Assembly (NCBI RefSeq): GCF_020509005.1
Contig: NC_063014.1
Span: forward strand, 2,976,001 to 3,040,000
Direction of reading: 5' to 3'
DNA: 64,000 bases
From: Fulvia fulva
Taxonomy: Eukaryota > Ascomycota > Dothideomycetes > Mycosphaerellales > Mycosphaerellaceae
In this document: one piece after another, positions 21,188 to 32,536 of the stretch
How the letters are laid out: each line of letters starts with the position of its first letter
How positions within the stretch are numbered: position 1 is the stretch's first letter
Position numbers and translations under genes: made by a program
The notes under the pieces: generated by a model
Seen by the model: the letters and a program-made list of their open reading frames with translations, nothing else
Databases searched by the model: none
Told to the model about the DNA's origin: nothing

Positions 21188-23800
21188 CTAATAATCTATA
21201 TAAGTAATTTTACGATCTTAGTAAAAAGGAGAAGAAGAAGGCATAAGAGGCTAAGAAGAAGGCACAAGATACTAAGAGTATAAACTAGGCGTTATAGAAG
21301 GAGATCGATAACTTAAAGACTCGACTCTAAGCTATTAAGGACAACACTACTAACGGTAATAGGCGTCTAGGCCGTAGTCTATTACGCTCGCGCTCTTACC
21401 CGCGAGAGACCTCCCTCGAGAAGCTTTAGCGTATATATCGTAAAGCCGCGACCGGGGGCGGTAGAGGTAGTAGTAGAGATGACGATAATAATGACGGCCT
21501 AGGCCGTAGTGATAAGGACAAGGATCGAGGCCGTAATAAGCGGAGAACTTAAGATATCGGCCTATATATTAGAACTATAGTTACCGGATATATACCCTTA
21601 TATAGTACTGCCTATAATAATATAAAATAGAAAGGCACGAGGCCTACTAGATTCTGCTTCAACCTCTCTCTTTCTCGATTAGAAATATATACGCAAATAT
21701 AATATCCCTCTAATACCCCTAGTTTAGAGTAAGAACTTAATACTAGGCGATAGGAAGGCGAGTACTAGGCGTATTATATACGTAGCCTTAGTCGACGTTA
21801 TTATCGGCGGTCATTATTACGAGCAAATAATATACTACGTGACCGACCTCGAATACGAGATCGTCCTCGGCCTACCTTAGTTAAGCTAGTATAACCCTAA
21901 CATCTTCTAGGAAACCGGCGAAGTAGCCCTTAGATCAGACTACTACTTTAGTTACTATCTTCGTAGGAAGACTTCGACAATAGTTTAGTCCCTAAACTAC
22001 TAATACCGGTAACGTACGAAATACGGACTAGAGCCCTTTACCGGGGAGTCGCCGGGATTTACGGTAGGAGGGGCGGAGTTGAACGTCTCGTCCTTATATA
22101 TAGACGACGATAAGAAAGTAGACTATTAAGGCGTTAGTCGTTACGCTTAGGAGATGTATACGTACCGGCCTAGGGCCGAGTGCTTCTATATTCTACCTAC
22201 TAGTAACGAGTCTAGCGAAACGGATAGTAATAGCGAGTTAAAGCTAAGCGTAATATTAGCTAACGACCTTAATTAGTTCCTAAATAAGCAATTTAACCAC
22301 AACCCGAAGGAGAAGCTTCCGCCCGAGTACTATTATATTACGGACGCGTTCTTAGCTAAAGACTATAAAGGGCTCCCGCCTTATAGGCCGGGCATTAACT
22401 ATAAAATCTATATTAAGCCCGACGGCCTATAAGAGCCCCCTTACCGCAAACCCTATAGGCTTGTACCGTAAGAGAATAAAGTAGTTAAGAAATAGGTTAC
22501 TAAGTAGGAGAGCGAAGGGAAAGTCTGTAAGACTAGTTAGAAGATAAGCTAGTCCCTAGCTCCTATTCTAGTAGTACGTAAGCTAGGAGGAGGACCCCGA
22601 GTATATATTAACTATCGAGGGCTAAATATAATAACTATTAAGAATAGGTACGCTATACCTTTGATCTAGGAAACCCTTAACAGGATGTATAGTAAGAAGT
22701 ACTTTACGAAGCTAGATATCGTCGTAGCCTTTAATAAGCTTCGTATTACCGAGGGGCATAAATAGCTAATAGCGTTCGCTACGCGGTACGGAGTATACGA
22801 ATGTCTAGTCTTGCCGTTTAGTCTATATAACGGCCCGGTATCGTTTCAGTTATATATTAATAGTGTGCTATAGGAACACCTTAACGACTTCGTATTAGTA
22901 TACCTAGATAATGTACTAATTTTTAGCGACATACTCGAAGAGTATATCGAGTACGTAACGAAGGTTTTAATAAAACTACGCGATACCGGGTTAACCGTAG
23001 ATATTGACAAATACGAATTCTATTAGTAGAGAGTCAAATACCTAGGCCTAATTATTACGCTAGAAGGCATTGAAATGGACCCCGATAAGCTAGAATGTAT
23101 CTAAAGCTAGGAGGCTCTAACTAACCTAAAGGATATATAAGCGTTCTTAGGCTTTACTAACTTCTATAGACGGTTTATCGAAGCGTTCTCGCGACTTATA
23201 TCGCCGCTAACCAACTTGACTAAGTCCGATAGCCCTAGTAACTATAAGAACAGAAGAATCGATTAGATACTAGAGTACTAGAAGGCGTTTAACGTATTAA
23301 AGGCAGCATTTAGCAAAGCGGGTATATTAGTATATTACGTACCGGGGAGGTAGATAGTCGTTAAGACGGACTCCTCGGATTTCGTTAATACCGGCGTCCT
23401 CTCCTAATATAACGAAGAAGGCGTCCTATACCCGGTAGCGTTTTACTCTAAGAAGTTAAGTCTATAAGAGTATAACTATAAGATCTACGATAAGGAGCTA
23501 TTAGCTATTATTAAGGCGTTTAAAGAGTAGAGGCCTAAATTAGCCTACGAAGTAGATAATAATACTATCGAACCGGTCAAAGTGTTTATAGATCATAAGA
23601 ACCTAGAGTACTTTATAACGACGAAGTAGCTCAATCGACGTTAGGGGAGGTAGGCTAAGTTCCTCTCTTAGTTCAACTTCCGTATCGTCTATAGGCCCGG
23701 TATTTAAGGCATAAAGCTAGATAGTCTAACGAGACGTAGCTAGGACCTTCCGTAGGGGGTAGACGATCCGCGTAATTAGTATTAGTACTAGACGTTACGC
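21188..23800 (+). pseudogene. gypsy-1 relic fragment: gag coiled coil, then protease to RNase H
   Basis: A RIP-mutated copy of gypsy-1, sense on the plus strand. It begins within the gag coding sequence at a position equal to about residue 243 of intact Gag. It runs through the coiled coil and Gly/Asp-rich part, has lost the capsid and zinc-knuckle portion (junction near 21600), and resumes before the protease. It continues through RT and RNase H to the linker after RNase H. Nearly every lost codon is explained by C-to-T or G-to-A. Bases from 22246 onward repeat window positions 1-1555. Confidence 0.88.
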
Positions 23801-25498
23801 ACATTACTCATTATATACACTACTTATAGAGAATGCCTTTGTGACTACTTAATTAGAGACCGACCTAAAGTAGTAGGAGCTTTAGTATAGAAGATTTGTA
23901 CACTTTGGGAAGAATTTGCTCTAGAATCTTTATAAGATAATAGACTTAAAAGAACCTATTCCTATCCCTAAGGATAGCTTTCACTAGTATATAGTATGTT
24001 CAATAGTAAAGATAAAGAAGTATAAAGGCAAAGTTATAGAGAGAAGACCTGAAAGACTTACCCTTATATCTATTGATATATATAGCCTACTACTAATCTT
24101 AAGACTAGGATTCAAATACTAGCTTAAGATTGTTAACAACTTCTCTAGGAAGAAGTGGACCTTTCCTCTTAGGAAAAGAGAAGATGCTCTAGTTACTCTC
24201 TAGAACTAGAAGATCAAAGTAGAGAGGAAGTCATTAGCGTAGCTAAAAGGAGTAAGACTTGATAATACAAAAGAACTTATTGCATTAGTAAAGTAGTAGG
24301 AGAAGGATTTAGGGATTGGGCTCGAGCCGACTAAGGCATACAACTCTCTATAGAATGGACTAGTTAAGAGGTCAATACAAACCTTAGAGGACTCTATAAG
24401 GGCAATGCTTAAAGAGGCTAAAATGTCGGTTGAATTTTGGCCTAAAGTACTAGAGGCCTAGACCTATATAAGGAATAAACTACTAAATGGCCTAGATTAC
24501 GATAGGTTTAAGGTTTTACTAGATAGGCTTTTAATAGTATCAAACCGACTATCAACTATTTAAGAGTTTAGGGATACAAAGCTATTGTCTATATAGACAT
24601 AAGATCCTAATCTTAATAGGTAAGAAGTAACAAGCTAATAAATAGGGGTAAAGAAGCAGTGTTTATTATATAACTATATTAAAAACATAGCTAAAGCCTA
24701 GCTCTTTTAGGAACTAGACATAAGAGCTATTAAACAACATATATATATAGACTTCCTTAAGGACTAGCCTAGAGGTGATATAGGTCTTAATGTTCTAACA
24801 TTAAATCTACTAAGTAGCGTACTAGCTAGGAAGCCCTTAGGAAGGCCGAGGAAGAACGTATCTTTAGGACAATCTACCTACTATTTAGGCGTCTATTAGA
24901 GCACCCCCGGAATAGATTAGCTAATTAAGAGCCCTAAAGTCGCTCAGCCGAGAAAGCTGTTTATATAACTTCCCTAACCTCCGGAGAACGTAGGCGAATT
25001 TCAGAAAATCGATTGGCTAATTAAGAGAAGCTCCCTAGATCCCTAGAAAATAGACGTTACTAGGTTATAAGTAACGGTCCCTAAATTATCCCTTGGAAAG
25101 AGAAAGGCTGACTATGATGTTAAGGGCTATAACATGAAATAGAAAGCCCTAAAATCTATAGTCCCTAAGCCTGAACTAACTACTAAAGTAGGAGAAGCAA
25201 TAGACCTCTTAGAGAACCTTACTACTTTTTACTAAGCTTTCTTTATAGCTATACAATTAGTGGACAGTTCAATACTATAGGATAGTGAATTCCTAGAAGA
25301 AGTTAAGGAAATGGCCTTTATAGCAACTATAGAAGCCATTATATATAAGTAAGAGGTCCTAATTCTAAAATCCTATAAGGATGCTATAAATGACAAGAAA
25401 TAGGGACATCTTTAGAAGGAAGCAATCCAAAAGGAACTAGATGCTCTATAGAGTAACAACACCTAGGAAAATTCTGTTCTACTAAAAGGAGCAAATCT
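23801..25498 (+). pseudogene. copia-1 pol in element A, 5' part (integrase to start of RT)
   Basis: The same reading and features as the block at 1556-3253, but here it is linked to its own 3' part across the gypsy-1 insertion. The GAG-pre-integrase segment, the integrase core and the linker with the start of RT can be aligned to copy B. The last five bases, AATCT (25494-25498), are the left target duplication of gypsy-1 copy 2. Confidence 0.88.
25494..25498. other. Target-site duplication of gypsy-1 copy 2, left
   Basis: AATCT directly before the LTR at 25499. It matches AATCT at 32721-32725 after the other LTR, which shows copy 2 is an undisturbed insertion. Confidence 0.9.
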
Positions 25499-25682
25499 TG
25501 TAAGGGCGCGCGTACCATAGGGTCCGAATGAGATAGTTGTTGTTCTACGAAGCTACGAAAGAGGAGCGCGAGGCGCGGCGAAGTTATAAAGTAAAGCCAA
25601 GCCGCGCTAACCCGATGCAGAAGGTCCGCGGTTCAGCCGGGCCGACGCAGCTACAGTGAGGGGTCGCGGGCTGCCCGTGACA
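25499..25682 (-). repeat. gypsy-1 copy 2, 3' LTR
   Basis: 184 bp, TGTAAGG to CGTGACA on the plus strand, matching the other three gypsy-1 LTRs in the window. It contains the pol stop codon at 25607-25609. Confidence 0.97.
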
Positions 25683-28600
25683 GTACCCCCCCTCCCAAAA
25701 CACGCCTCAGTCCTCTGAGCGTTATTCACCTTGTGAGGCCACTTGCCTGTCGAGCTCCATAATCGCGCGAACGCCGAATCATCCTCTAGTGCCCTGTCGT
25801 CATCCGATAACATCGCATTCGCTCTATCAAGACTATCCTCGACCGGCTTCCTTCGAGAAACATGTTGCCTAGTTAGCTGGCTTGCCCCAGATCTAAGTCT
25901 GTCTTCGGCTCGCACTCGCGTATGATCCTTATGACCAAAGTTGGGTATCATTGCAGGCTCTGTAGGCTCCACTCGAGTATCGAATATGTGCGGAGCAGAT
26001 TCTATTAGAGGCAAGGCTCGAGGCGACTCATTCGTGACGGTGTCTTTCGGAATGACCCTGATCGAGTTGAGCCCGAGTATCTCAGTGGCTGGTAGGGACC
26101 AGTCAGATGGAGCTGCGAAGCCTACAGGCGTAGACAACTCCGGCCGGTTATGGTGAAAGTCTGCAACAGCGGCGGCTGCGTGTTCAAGCATGTCCTCTGC
26201 AGGTTGCCAGGTCTCACCATCCTCTTCGTTCTGATATCCAGCCCATTTCACCTTGTACCATGTATCTACTTTGCGCTTGTGCCCCTTCTTCACCTTGCCT
26301 GCCCGCTTACGGGTGTACATGTCAAGGATCTTTTCCACCTCGTACATGTGCGTAGGTGCTGCCACTACATCGGCTGCTGCATCAGCCTCGGTGGTGTCAG
26401 GTTCGATAGTTATCGGTGGTGGCGGCGCCAGATGCTGCCCTTCAAGTGGTGGGAAATCGGGGTGGTCGGCTCGTTGTAGTAGTGAGGTGTGGAAGCAGTT
26501 ATCAAGTCCTACTAGAGCGTCTGATAGTTTCAGTCGATAAGAGAGTCTGGCCGGCATAACTTCCGTGATCTGGTAAGGGCCGGCATATCTCCTGTCCAGC
26601 TTCTTAGATGGTCGAGTCGTGCGGATGTTCTTGGTGCTAAGATACACCCAATCACCCACCTTGTAGTCTGGAGGAATGCTTCGGTGGCGGTTTGCTGCCT
26701 CTGCTTGGAGAGCTTGTGACATTCGCATATTCTCTTGAAGGTGTTTGTGAAGCTCGCAAATTCGACGCACAAAGGTTTCTGCTGATCGCGCGTCCAGTCG
26801 CTGGAGAGTGGTCAGTCCTCCCTCCTTTCCAGCGTTCAGGTCAACTCGCTCTATGAACTCAGGGTTGTATCCTAAGGTGGCGTAGAACGGCGACACACCA
26901 GTAGTCTCAGACAGGTGATTGTTGATCGCGAACTGAGCAAGGCACAGCCATTCTGCCCAGTCATCCTGTGCCTCGTTGGTGAACATGCGGAGATACTGTT
27001 CCATCGCCTGGTTAGTGCGTTCTGACTGTCCATCAGTTTCTGGGTGATACGAAGAACTCAGCTTGCGATTTGTGCGGAGCATCTTGCAGAGTTTCTTCCA
27101 GAAGGTAGCAACCCACTGCTTGCCACGGTCTGATGTAATGGTGTCAGGAAACCCGCGCCGACAGAACACATGTTTGAGGAAAAGCCTTGCCGTATTCTGT
27201 GCTGTCATTGCGCCAATAGGGATCAGCTCGACTTCCTTAGTGAGCCTGTCAGTGACGGTCATAATGTTGTTGTAGACCATGCCGTCAAGAGTGCTGTCTG
27301 GGAGTCCGACAACGAAGTCGACTGCAATGTGTTTCCAAGGCCGATCTGGAACAGGAAGTGGCTGTAGTAATCCTAGTGGCTGGGAGTGCAGAGATTTTGT
27401 TGTACGGCAGGTGCGGCAATTCGCGGTGTATCTGCGCACGGATCTCGCTAATCCAGGCCAGTAGAATTCACGTGCTACGAGTTCATAAGTGCGAGCTCGT
27501 CCTGGATGGCCTGCTGCTGGAGCGTCATGGTTTATCTTGATTATCCTGGTCTGTAAAGCTTGGTCATTTGGTACCCATAAGCTCCAGCCGTCGTATTGGT
27601 TTCGAACATATAGCAGGTCGCCATCCACTTTGCAGTGTGCTGGGTGAATCTTCGCTCTCTGTAGCAGTGTAGGAGTGCGGTCTTTCTGCAGGTCCTTAAT
27701 CGCGGTCTTGAGCTCGTTATCGGTTACGTACGCCGTCGACATTCGATACTCGAGTTCGGCTTCCCGCTGACTTTCACGCGTCGCCGGTTGTTCAGTAGGC
27801 GCATCTCGTTCTGTAGGCATAAACTCTTCAGCTTCAGGGTTTAGCGGTACTGGTTCCTCTTCTTCCGGCGCATCTTCTACTGTTGCCTGTAGTGAGGCGA
27901 TCTTAAGGAATCGCTTAGGAGGCAGCAATGTCTGATGCTGATGCTGGTTCCGAGGGTCGTCCACCCCCTGCGGAAGGTCCTGGCTGCGTCTCGTCAGGCT
28001 GTCTGGCTTTGTACCTTGAAGTCCTGGACGGTATATTATCTTGAAGTTGAACTGTGACAAGAACTCAGCCCAACGCGCTTGTCGCCGATTTAGCTGCTTT
28101 GTCGTCATGAAGTATTCCAGGTTCTTGTGGTCGGTGTAAATCTTGACTGGCTGTGAGTCCTCATCATCTGCCTCGCAGGCGAGCTCGGGTCTCCATTCCT
28201 CAAAAGCCTTGATGATGGCTAACAGTTCCTTATCATAGATTTCATAATTGCACTCCTGTGGACTCAACTTCTTCGAGTAGAAGGCCACAGGATGTAGCAC
28301 ACCATTCTCGTCATACTGCGAAAGCACGCCGGCGTTCACAAAATCTGAAGAATCTGTCTCTATTACTGTTTCCCTGCCTGGCACGTAATGTGCGAGCATG
28401 CCGGCTTTGCTGAACGCAGCTTTCAAATTGTCAAAGGCTCGTTGGCAATCTAGTGACCATTGAATCCTTCTGTTCTTGTGATTGCTTGGTCCGTCCGACT
28501 TGGTCAGGTTTGTGAGAGGAGCAGCTATGCGCGAAAATGCTTCGATGAATCGCCTGTAGAAGTTGGCAAATCCAAGGAAGGCCTGGACATCCTTCAGGTT

Positions 28601-30403
28601 CTCAGGAGCTTCCCATGTCTGAATACATTCGAGTTTCTCGGGGTCCATCTCGATGCCGTCAGGGGTTATGATTAGCCCAAGATACTTCACCTTCTGTTGG
28701 TGGAATTCGCTTTTGTCGATGTCCACTGTAAGTCCTGCATCGCGTAGCTTGGTGAGAACCTTCCGCACGTGTTCAATGTGCTCCTCCAAGGTGTCACTGA
28801 AGATAAGTACGTCATCCAGGTAGGCCGACACAAAGTCGTCTAGGTGTTCTTGCAAGACCTTGTTGATGTATGATTGGAACGATGCTGGTCCGTTGCACAA
28901 GCCGAATGGCAACACTAGACACTCGTAGATGCCGTATCGTGTCGCAAACGCTGTCAACCACTCGTGCCCTTCAGCTATCCGTAACTTGTTGAAGGCTGCT
29001 ACAATGTCCAGCTTTGTGAAGTACTTCTTGCCGTGCATGCGGTTGAGCGTCTCTTGTATCAAGGGAATCGGATACCGGTTCTTGATAGTGATCGCATTCA
29101 ATCCTCTGTAGTCGATACAAACACGCAGCCCACCTCCAGGCTTACGTACCACTAGCACTGGTGCAGGAGACTGGTTCGTCTTTTGCCCTGCTTTCCGCAC
29201 CTTCCCTTCAGATGTTTGCTCGTCTAGCCATTTTTTAACTGCCTCGTTCTCCTTCTCAGCTAGGCCGTAGGGCTTGCGGTATGGTGGCTCTTGTGGACCA
29301 TCAGGCTTAATGTGAATCTCATGATCTACGCCTAGTCGGTGAGGTGGGAGTCCTTCATGATCCTTAGCTGAGAAAGCGTCCGCAATATCGTGGTACATTG
29401 GCGGCAACTTCTCCTTCGGGTTGTGATTGAACTGCTTGTTCAAGAATTGGTCCAGATCATCAGCAGCCATTGCACTCAGCTTAAGCTCTCCGCCGTCGCT
29501 CTCACGCCTAGTGGGCATGATGTAGAAGCACTCAGCCCCAGGCCGGTGCGCGTACATCCCCCACGCGCGTTGAGAAACGCCCTGGCAGTCCACTTCTTCA
29601 TCGTCTATGTCTTCCAGGTCATATGATGAGGCATTCAGCTCTGCTCCTCCTGCTGTGAAGCTCGCTACATCTCCAGTGAAGGGCTCTGGTCCGTACCGTA
29701 CTGGTGCCTGCTTCTTCTTCTCGCGGTGGTTCAGGGATTGCACTGTTGTCGGTGTCTTATTCTGTAGACAGTGACCAAAGCAGTAATCCGACCTGAATGC
29801 CACCTCGCCTGTCTCCCAGAAGATGTTTGGGTTGTGCGCTGTAAGCCACGGCAGGCCAAAGACGATGTCGTATTCGAGGTCGGTGACGTAGCATAACATT
29901 TGCTCGTGATGATCGCCTATGACTACGTCTACAGGGGCCGCGTGTGTAATCTGCCGCGCAGTGGCCGTTCCATCTCCCAGTGTTAGTCGTCGGCTTTGCG
30001 TCAAAGGGATCAGGGGTATTGTGTATTTGCGTGTGAATTTCCAGTCAAGAAAGAGAGAGGTGGAAGCAGAATCTACAAGGCCTCGAGCCTTTCTCTGTTG
30101 TATCATTACGGGTAACACTATGTGAGGGTACACAGCTGGCTGTTGCTTATCCAGTGCGCATGCCGATATCTTAAGCTCCTCACTATAGTCTGTTACCGTC
30201 TCTTGCGTTCCGTGTCTCTCAATCTCATGCTCTTTCTGTCCTAGGAAGTTCGGGTGACCGCTGTCTACCACGCTTAGGCAGCGGTCGTGCCATTTCCCTG
30301 CCGCGGATCGGCGGCTAGGGAACTGAGGTTCGCGTTCGGATTCGGCGTGGTATTGCGTGGACGCGGTGGGCGATAGTCGCCATCGTACCCATACATTGGG
30401 CAT
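25607..30403 (-). CDS. pol: gypsy-1 Pol (copy 2)
   Basis: The product is identical to copy 1 Pol: a 1,598-codon frame carrying aspartic protease (variant DSAS active site), RT with YLDD at bases 28811-28822, RNase H, a D,D35E integrase with HHCC finger, and a C-terminal chromodomain. It overlaps gag by 130 nt in the -1 frame and is presumably expressed as Gag-Pol. This copy sits in its original insertion site. If the family is active, this copy and copy 1 could both supply protein. Confidence 0.95.
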   Translation of the reverse strand: MPNVWVRWRLSPTASTQYHAESEREPQFPSRRSAAGKWHDRCLSVVDSGHPNFLGQKEHEIERHGTQETVTDYSEELKISACALDKQQPAVYPHIVLPVMIQQRKARGLVDSASTSLFLDWKFTRKYTIPLIPLTQSRRLTLGDGTATARQITHAAPVDVVIGDHHEQMLCYVTDLEYDIVFGLPWLTAHNPNIFWETGEVAFRSDYCFGHCLQNKTPTTVQSLNHREKKKQAPVRYGPEPFTGDVASFTAGGAELNASSYDLEDIDDEEVDCQGVSQRAWGMYAHRPGAECFYIMPTRRESDGGELKLSAMAADDLDQFLNKQFNHNPKEKLPPMYHDIADAFSAKDHEGLPPHRLGVDHEIHIKPDGPQEPPYRKPYGLAEKENEAVKKWLDEQTSEGKVRKAGQKTNQSPAPVLVVRKPGGGLRVCIDYRGLNAITIKNRYPIPLIQETLNRMHGKKYFTKLDIVAAFNKLRIAEGHEWLTAFATRYGIYECLVLPFGLCNGPASFQSYINKVLQEHLDDFVSAYLDDVLIFSDTLEEHIEHVRKVLTKLRDAGLTVDIDKSEFHQQKVKYLGLIITPDGIEMDPEKLECIQTWEAPENLKDVQAFLGFANFYRRFIEAFSRIAAPLTNLTKSDGPSNHKNRRIQWSLDCQRAFDNLKAAFSKAGMLAHYVPGRETVIETDSSDFVNAGVLSQYDENGVLHPVAFYSKKLSPQECNYEIYDKELLAIIKAFEEWRPELACEADDEDSQPVKIYTDHKNLEYFMTTKQLNRRQARWAEFLSQFNFKIIYRPGLQGTKPDSLTRRSQDLPQGVDDPRNQHQHQTLLPPKRFLKIASLQATVEDAPEEEEPVPLNPEAEEFMPTERDAPTEQPATRESQREAELEYRMSTAYVTDNELKTAIKDLQKDRTPTLLQRAKIHPAHCKVDGDLLYVRNQYDGWSLWVPNDQALQTRIIKINHDAPAAGHPGRARTYELVAREFYWPGLARSVRRYTANCRTCRTTKSLHSQPLGLLQPLPVPDRPWKHIAVDFVVGLPDSTLDGMVYNNIMTVTDRLTKEVELIPIGAMTAQNTARLFLKHVFCRRGFPDTITSDRGKQWVATFWKKLCKMLRTNRKLSSSYHPETDGQSERTNQAMEQYLRMFTNEAQDDWAEWLCLAQFAINNHLSETTGVSPFYATLGYNPEFIERVDLNAGKEGGLTTLQRLDARSAETFVRRICELHKHLQENMRMSQALQAEAANRHRSIPPDYKVGDWVYLSTKNIRTTRPSKKLDRRYAGPYQITEVMPARLSYRLKLSDALVGLDNCFHTSLLQRADHPDFPPLEGQHLAPPPPITIEPDTTEADAAADVVAAPTHMYEVEKILDMYTRKRAGKVKKGHKRKVDTWYKVKWAGYQNEEDGETWQPAEDMLEHAAAAVADFHHNRPELSTPVGFAAPSDWSLPATEILGLNSIRVIPKDTVTNESPRALPLIESAPHIFDTRVEPTEPAMIPNFGHKDHTRVRAEDRLRSGASQLTRQHVSRRKPVEDSLDRANAMLSDDDRALEDDSAFARLWSSTGKWPHKVNNAQRTEACFGRGGTVTGSPRPLTVAASARLNRGPSASG
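25683..25696 (-). other. gypsy-1 copy 2 polypurine tract
   Basis: Minus-strand purine run ending directly at the 3' LTR, in the same position as in copy 1. Confidence 0.85.
30256..30298 (-). promoter_or_regulatory. Candidate -1 frameshift signal (copy 2)
   Basis: The same elements as in copy 1: slippery heptamer at 30298-30292, 5-nt spacer, stem arms at 30286-30279 and 30263-30256, with the gag stop in the loop. Confidence 0.85.
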
Positions 30404-32400
30404 TCAGGGTTGGTCGACACGTGAGAACCTGTACGGCAGCGGTAGCACTTACCCTGCTTCTTAAGGTCTTCGCGCTGCTCACGGTTGAGCGTAGGCAGGT
30501 TCTGTAGATGTGTCGGCAGATCCTCCTTCTTCTTGGTACCAGCGTACTGTAGTGGGCGCTGTACCAAGGCACCTGCTACACCGGCAGCGGCACTAGCAAC
30601 TGCGTTGCCGTTGTTCTGGTTGTTCTGGCCGCCATTGCTGTTCGAGTTGCCATTGCCCCGGGGGCGCTCCTTCTGCGGGTATAGTCGATCTGTCTCGTAG
30701 AAACTCTCGTCCAGTGCGGTGCACTCCTCGATAACGTCTTGCATGCTGTCTAGGCGGCGGTCGACTTCGCGGTCGCCGAAGGTCTTGATGAAGTACTTGC
30801 GGTTCAGTCGGTTACGGAACAGCATGAGCTCGGTCTCATCGGTCCATGACATCCAGGCGCGCAACTTCGAGTAGCGGGCATGGAAGGCTACAAAGGTTTC
30901 GCCTTGTTCTTGCTTGCAGGTAGCAATGTCAACCATAGCCTTGGTTCCCTCATTGCGTGTGCCATATTGGCGTGTCATCCAGTCTAATAACTCTTCTCCA
31001 GTCTTGAACTCGTTGAAGGACTGCTGTCCAGGCACAGGGATCCTCGGCTTGATGCTTCGCTGAGGATCACCTTGTGTCCACCCATACACGAAGCGCAGAC
31101 CATCTGCCTCAGTGCGGAAGGTTGCTACAGTCAGCTTTAGGAGAACACTGCTGTACCAGCTGTCGAAATTGGGGTCGTCATCGTTCTTGAAGTGCTTAGG
31201 GTCGGGCACACCCTTGCCGATCTCCATGCCGCGAGTGAGGGTGCGGTCAATGGTGAAGAGACGTTCTGGAAGGTCAACCAGTGGTGTCTGGGTGCGGGTG
31301 TTGCGCATTCTCGAGTCACGACTGTTGTTGGGTCCTGGTCGCGGACGGTCGTTGTCACGTCCTCGGCCATTGTCGCCACGGTCATCGTCGTCTCCATCGT
31401 TATCGTTATCACCACCACCGCCACCGCCCCCTCCACCAGCAGCTTCGCGATACCTACGCAATAGCTGCTCGAGTGAGGTCTCGCGTGGGCGGGAACGAGA
31501 GGGTCGGCGGCCTGAGCGGCCCCTACCTCCGTTCTGTGTGGTGTCTCCTGCCTCAAGCCGAGCCTTCAGGTCATCGACTTCTTGTTGTAGGGCCTGGTTC
31601 TTCGCCTCAGCATCTTGTGCCTTCTTCTTCTCCTTCTCGCAGATCTCGCTGAACTGCTTGCACAGGTTGTTGGCTTCCTTGTATTTCTTCCCCAGCTCTT
31701 GCAACTTAGCTGGGTCGCAATCCTTCTTGCTCTTGAGATCTGCTGCCATTTTCTGTGTGACAAGCTCTTCACTTCGCAGCATCTTGTAGATGCGGTCGTA
31801 TTCGGTGTACAGCGTGGTGTACTGGGTGTTCTGGAGGTCGTTGGCTCGCTCCATTACATCGAGTTGTCTGCCCTTAGTAATTGCCGTGTTGACTGCTTGT
31901 AGCACGAAGTCGTGGGTGGTCTTCGGGTGTTGGGATGCAAGGGTCGTGAGGTTGTCTGGGGTGACATTCTGGTATTCGGATGCGAGAATGTGTTCTGCCT
32001 CGTCGAGTGATAGATACACCTCGTCTGGGTCGCCGCCTGGGTTCTCTTCGAGCTTGAACTCGAACAGTTCTGTAAAGTCAATCTCACCACCTTCTTCTCG
32101 CTCGAAGGCCTTCTGGTAAGCTTTATCAATCTCTTGTTGTAGCGCGACACCGGTGTCTACTGTGACCCGCCGGTTGTCGTCCTGTGTCTGACTCTGAGGA
32201 AAAGAGGAGAGGTCGGGGAAAAGAGATGTGCGCTGCTTGCTTTTGCCCTTAGGCTTAGGTGGCGGTCGCATGCCGCCGTTCGCTGTTTGTGAAGTCATGT
32301 TGTCTGGGTTCGGGGGAGGCGTGACGGTGCCTGTATCCTGACTGTCTACGAGCGCGCGACCACCTGCTGATGGTGTCGCCGCGTTGCGTTCTCTAGGCAT
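30274..32400 (-). CDS. gag: gypsy-1 Gag (copy 2)
   Basis: A 708-codon product identical to copy 1 Gag, from ATG 32400. It shows the coiled coil, the Gly-run and Asp-rich linker, the capsid-type domain and a C-terminal zinc knuckle with a long last interval. It is transcribed from the LTR at 32537-32720. The antisense frame across the Gly-rich part is open only because of base composition. Confidence 0.93.
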   Translation of the reverse strand: MPRERNAATPSAGGRALVDSQDTGTVTPPPNPDNMTSQTANGGMRPPPKPKGKSKQRTSLFPDLSSFPQSQTQDDNRRVTVDTGVALQQEIDKAYQKAFEREEGGEIDFTELFEFKLEENPGGDPDEVYLSLDEAEHILASEYQNVTPDNLTTLASQHPKTTHDFVLQAVNTAITKGRQLDVMERANDLQNTQYTTLYTEYDRIYKMLRSEELVTQKMAADLKSKKDCDPAKLQELGKKYKEANNLCKQFSEICEKEKKKAQDAEAKNQALQQEVDDLKARLEAGDTTQNGGRGRSGRRPSRSRPRETSLEQLLRRYREAAGGGGGGGGGDNDNDGDDDDRGDNGRGRDNDRPRPGPNNSRDSRMRNTRTQTPLVDLPERLFTIDRTLTRGMEIGKGVPDPKHFKNDDDPNFDSWYSSVLLKLTVATFRTEADGLRFVYGWTQGDPQRSIKPRIPVPGQQSFNEFKTGEELLDWMTRQYGTRNEGTKAMVDIATCKQEQGETFVAFHARYSKLRAWMSWTDETELMLFRNRLNRKYFIKTFGDREVDRRLDSMQDVIEECTALDESFYETDRLYPQKERPRGNGNSNSNGGQNNQNNGNAVASAAAGVAGALVQRPLQYAGTKKKEDLPTHLQNLPTLNREQREDLKKQGKCYRCRTGSHVSTNPECPMYGYDGDYRPPRPRNTTPNPNANLSSLAADPRQGNGTTAA

Positions 32401-32525
32401 CTGCGCGCTGTGCGCCTTACCGTGTTCTGTGTTCTGATGCGGCTCTGCGCGTTCTCGAGTTCTGCGGTTCTGTCTGTTCCTGTTGTTACGCGTCCCTTAC
32501 CTAGATCCGCGATCTGGGTAGTAAG

Positions 32526-32536
32526 GTAGAACAAAC
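32526..32536 (-). other. gypsy-1 primer-binding site (copy 2)
   Basis: The same 11-nt site next to the 5' LTR. Its nine-base complement is at 32578-32586 in the LTR, supporting self-priming. Confidence 0.7.
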